Assembly: GCF_022213955.1 (NCBI RefSeq)
Contig: NZ_JAKNTW010000008.1
Location: 186,001 to 250,000 of the forward strand
Source of the DNA: Dolomitihabitans soli
Lineage (GTDB): Bacteria; Actinomycetota; Actinomycetes; Streptosporangiales; Streptosporangiaceae
Length of the DNA: 64,000 nt
Reading direction: 5' to 3'
Under the pieces are notes generated by a model that searched no databases, was not told the origin of the DNA, and worked only from the letters and a program-made list of their open reading frames with translations. Both the position numbers and the translations under genes were made by a program. Position 1 is the first letter of the stretch, and each line of letters begins with the position of its first letter. Below, one piece after another: positions 62,146 to 64,000 of the stretch.

Positions 62146-62298
62146 CTAGCGGTGCCCGCGCGAGCGGAACTTGTCCAGCAGGCCGCGCAGCTTCTGCTTG
62201 TTGCGCGGGTCATTTGCCATCCGCTTGGCCTTCTCGACGTTCTGCCGCCCCTGAGGGCTCTGGATGTAACGTCGCACCTTGTCCATCAACGTAGCCAT
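62146..62298 (-). CDS. 50-residue basic protein
   Basis: A short, strongly basic helical protein starting MATLMDKVRRYIQSPQGRQN and ending KFRSRGHR. AGAGGTGAGAT gives a good ribosome site before ATG 62298. GC usage at third positions is typical of a gene. Lys/Arg make up about a third of the residues, so nucleic-acid or membrane contact is possible. It is below ordinary length cut-offs. Confidence 0.65.
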   Translation of the reverse strand: MATLMDKVRRYIQSPQGRQNVEKAKRMANDPRNKQKLRGLLDKFRSRGHR

Positions 62299-62373
62299 AT
62301 CTCACCTCTACCCCGAATCGCGCAGTTCACCGGTGAGTCCGGTCACAAGAGCCGGCTGCACCCTCCAGAGTGC

Positions 62374-63333
62374 TCAGTTCACCGGGGTGACAGGGTCGCG
62401 GCCCGCCAGCACCTCGGCCACATTGGAGACCGACAGACGGCACATCCGCTCGCGGGTGGCGGTGCCCGCGCTGCCGATGTGCGGGGTCAGCACGGCGTTC
62501 TCCAGGGTCAGCAGCTCGGGATCGACCTTCGGCTCGCCGTCGAACACGTCGAGGCCGGCGCCCGCGATGTCGCCCGCGCGCAACGCCGCCACCAGCGCCC
62601 GCTCGTCGACGATCCCGCCGCGCGCGGTGTTGACGAGGATCGCGGTGGACTTCATCCGGCGCAGGGCGTCGGCGTCGATGAGGTGCCGGGTGGCGGGGGT
62701 CAGCGGGCAGTGCACGGTCACCACGTCGGCCTGTTCCAGCAGCTCGGGCAGCTCGACGAACCGCACGCCCAGGCGGTCCTCCTCGGTCAGGCTGGACGAG
62801 GTGGGCGTGGCGAGGATCCGCATGTCGAACGCCTTGGCGCGGCGGGCGACGGCCCGGCCGATCCGGCCGTAGCCGATCACCCCGAGGCTCGCGCCGGCGC
62901 TCAGGTCCAGGCCGAGCAGCATCCGCGGGCCCCACACCCAGGGGGTCTGCTCACGGAGCAGCCGGTCGCCTTCGAGCACCCGGCGGCCGGCGGCGAGGAT
63001 CAGCGCCATGGTGAGGTCGGCGGTCGCGCCGTCGAGCACGCCGGGGGTGTTCGTGACCCGGACGCCCCGCGCGGTCGCCGCCGGCACGTCGATGTTGTCG
63101 TAACCGACCGCCGTGTTGGCGACCACCTTCAGGCCGGGGCCCGCCGCGTCGAGGAACTCCGCGTCGATCCGCTCGGTGAGCGTGCACACGACGGCGACCG
63201 CCCCCGCCACGTCACGCAGCAGCGCGTCGCGGGTCGGCGGCTCCTCGCCGCCGACGACGACCGGATGGCCGAGGTCACGCACCGCCGTCATGGCCGCGTC
63301 GGTCAGCGTCCTGGGCACGTACACGTGTGTCAC
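62374..63333 (-). CDS. D-2-hydroxyacid dehydrogenase (glyoxylate reductase-like)
   Basis: A 319-residue NAD(P)-dependent dehydrogenase: GVIGYGRIGRAVARRAKAF binds the cofactor, the catalytic Arg is in VNTARGGIVDE, the Glu in DVFDGEPKVDPEL and the His in TPHIGSAG. The N-terminal substrate domain has VANTAVGYDNIDVPAATARG. It reduces a 2-oxoacid such as glyoxylate or hydroxypyruvate. The GTG at 63333 follows GGATGGAGCC. The preceding small ORF ends at the same point (TAGTG). Confidence 0.9.
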   Translation of the reverse strand: MTHVYVPRTLTDAAMTAVRDLGHPVVVGGEEPPTRDALLRDVAGAVAVVCTLTERIDAEFLDAAGPGLKVVANTAVGYDNIDVPAATARGVRVTNTPGVLDGATADLTMALILAAGRRVLEGDRLLREQTPWVWGPRMLLGLDLSAGASLGVIGYGRIGRAVARRAKAFDMRILATPTSSSLTEEDRLGVRFVELPELLEQADVVTVHCPLTPATRHLIDADALRRMKSTAILVNTARGGIVDERALVAALRAGDIAGAGLDVFDGEPKVDPELLTLENAVLTPHIGSAGTATRERMCRLSVSNVAEVLAGRDPVTPVN

Positions 63334-63467
63334 TACGGCTCCATCCTGGGAAACGGCCGGTCCACCACCCGGCTCCACATCTCGGCGAACAGTTTCCAGC
63401 GTGCCTCAACGGTCTCCTGCCATCCGGGCCGGGGCTCGATCCGGCGGGACCGCGGGGCGGGCACCAT
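63333..63467 (-). CDS. possible 44-residue protein coupled to the dehydrogenase
   Basis: A short frame from ATG 63467 (MVPAPRSRRIEPRPGWQETV, EARWKLFAEMWSRVVDRPFP) whose TAG stop overlaps the dehydrogenase GTG as TAGTG. The helix around EARWKLFAEMW looks protein-like. No family is recognised and no ribosome site is convincing, so it is tentative. Confidence 0.35.
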   Translation of the reverse strand: MVPAPRSRRIEPRPGWQETVEARWKLFAEMWSRVVDRPFPRMEP

Positions 63468-63482
63468 GGTCCCATCCGACGT

Positions 63483-63689
63483 CTAGGCGGCCATCGCCGC
63501 AGCCCCCATCGCCGGGAGAAACGACTCGTCCACCAGATCCACCGGACGGCCGAGCAGGTCGGCGGCGACGCTCAGGGCCACGCCGCCGTTGGTCGCGGAG
63601 TGCCGCAGCCACCGGCCGGGCCGTACGGCGGCGGTGACAAGACCTGTGCGAAGGGTTTCGCCAGACTTGGCATCGCCGCGGCAACGCAT
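63483..63689 (-). pseudogene. possible FGGY-kinase C-terminal remnant
   Basis: The frame ends NGGVALSVAADLLGRPVDLV then DESFLPAMGAAAMAA, which resembles the last helices of FGGY sugar kinases (ADLLGRPV...ALGAA.LA). The rest of a kinase (about 450 residues) is absent and no good start is seen, so if real it is a truncated remnant. Chance resemblance cannot be excluded. Confidence 0.3.
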
Positions 63690-63748
63690 GGCGAATGTCT
63701 AGATTGTGGTTGCCCGTCCCATACACGACTCCTCGTAACGTCGTGCGC

Positions 63749-63922
63749 ATGGCTATCTGGCGTACACCCGACGGACTCGAAGTCGCGGTCACGGTAGTGA
63801 ACAACCGCCCATGCCTCCGCATCTCCCGCTGGCACGACGGCCTGCACACCTTCATCGGCTACTGCCCGGACGTGCGGGAACTGGCCAAACTCGTGAACCT
63901 GGCCGAGCTGGTCCTGGTGTGA
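63749..63922 (+). CDS. 57-residue conserved small protein
   Basis: From ATG 63749: MAIWRTPDGLEVAVTVVNNR, PCLRISRWHDG, HTFIGYCPDVRELAKLVNLA. The composition and codon use are those of a real gene, and it resembles a small orphan family of actinobacteria. Possibly a beta-hairpin plus helix domain. Function unknown. No neighbour in the remaining 78 bases of the window. Confidence 0.6.
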   Translation: MAIWRTPDGLEVAVTVVNNRPCLRISRWHDGLHTFIGYCPDVRELAKLVNLAELVLV

Positions 63923-64000
63923 TCGCCTGCCGGATCGGCACCTCCACATGAGGCGAGGGTTGCCGTTTCATGAGGCGTGACGACCTATACATGAAGAAAC

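Overview
The window looks like chromosome of a high-GC filamentous actinomycete, most likely order Streptosporangiales (Nonomuraea/Streptosporangium-like). The signs are GC-rich coding with many GTG starts, a cvnABCD conservon, an AfsR/SARP-type regulator, DUF397 and DUF3073 proteins, three mycothiol-type (maleylpyruvate-isomerase/DinB-like) enzymes, Family 2B encapsulins and frequent CCGTACGG-type palindromes. The family assignment is inferred from gene content; no rRNA, tRNA, transposase or CRISPR array was seen.

Layout. 1-4.0 kb: HxlR regulator, PepSY lipoprotein, an RsbW-like ATPase coupled to a small protein, and an XRE-NUDIX-DUF397 group. 4.2-6.3 kb: a visibly lower-GC patch with a ParB-like protein and small orphans. 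6.4-14.7 kb: methyltransferase, nucleotidyltransferase, TrkH-type K+ channel subunit, a TetR/PEP-dependent dikinase pair, a MazG-like pyrophosphatase and a GNAT enzyme. 14.8-25.9 kb: SARP regulator, secreted ricin-type lectin, catalase, alpha/beta hydrolase, MocR regulator, SGNH hydrolase. 25.9-30.0 kb: a xanthine-dehydrogenase-type molybdoenzyme operon divergent from a TetR gene, with three perfect 15-bp operators between them.

30.2-35.4 kb holds the most unusual locus: a compact minus-strand operon of two tiny paralogous peptides (24 and 26 residues, a shared leader followed by unlike tails), an E1/ThiF-like adenylyltransferase with a PqqD-like N-terminal domain, and a membrane M50 metalloprotease that also seems to start with a PqqD-like domain. 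It reads as a complete minimal RiPP (ribosomally made, modified peptide) pathway. A double-MerR regulator and a DUF6194 gene follow.

35.5-49 kb: biotin synthase, metallo-hydrolase, DUF2786 protein, a mycothiol-type enzyme, ArsR and DUF3073 with related AT-rich sites, the cvnABCD conservon, a sirtuin, a cytochrome P450 and an operator-flanked membrane protein. 49.2-55.7 kb: a polysaccharide deacetylase facing a second notable operon of two Family 2B encapsulin shell paralogues, a polyprenyl synthase (probable cargo) and an IspH with an extra N-terminal domain. Together these suggest an encapsulated isoprenoid step with its own precursor supply. The two shell genes share near-identical DNA blocks, consistent with gene conversion. 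56-64 kb: an ECF sigma factor with a membrane-anchored partner, a WYL regulator divergent from an epoxide hydrolase across a perfect inverted repeat, an AIM24 protein, a Gln/Pro-rich membrane protein, a 2-hydroxyacid dehydrogenase and several small genes.

A recurring theme is short tandem repeats at or just beyond the 3' ends of genes (near 8.0, 14.1, 17.7, 25.9 and 58.1 kb) and in nearby spacers.
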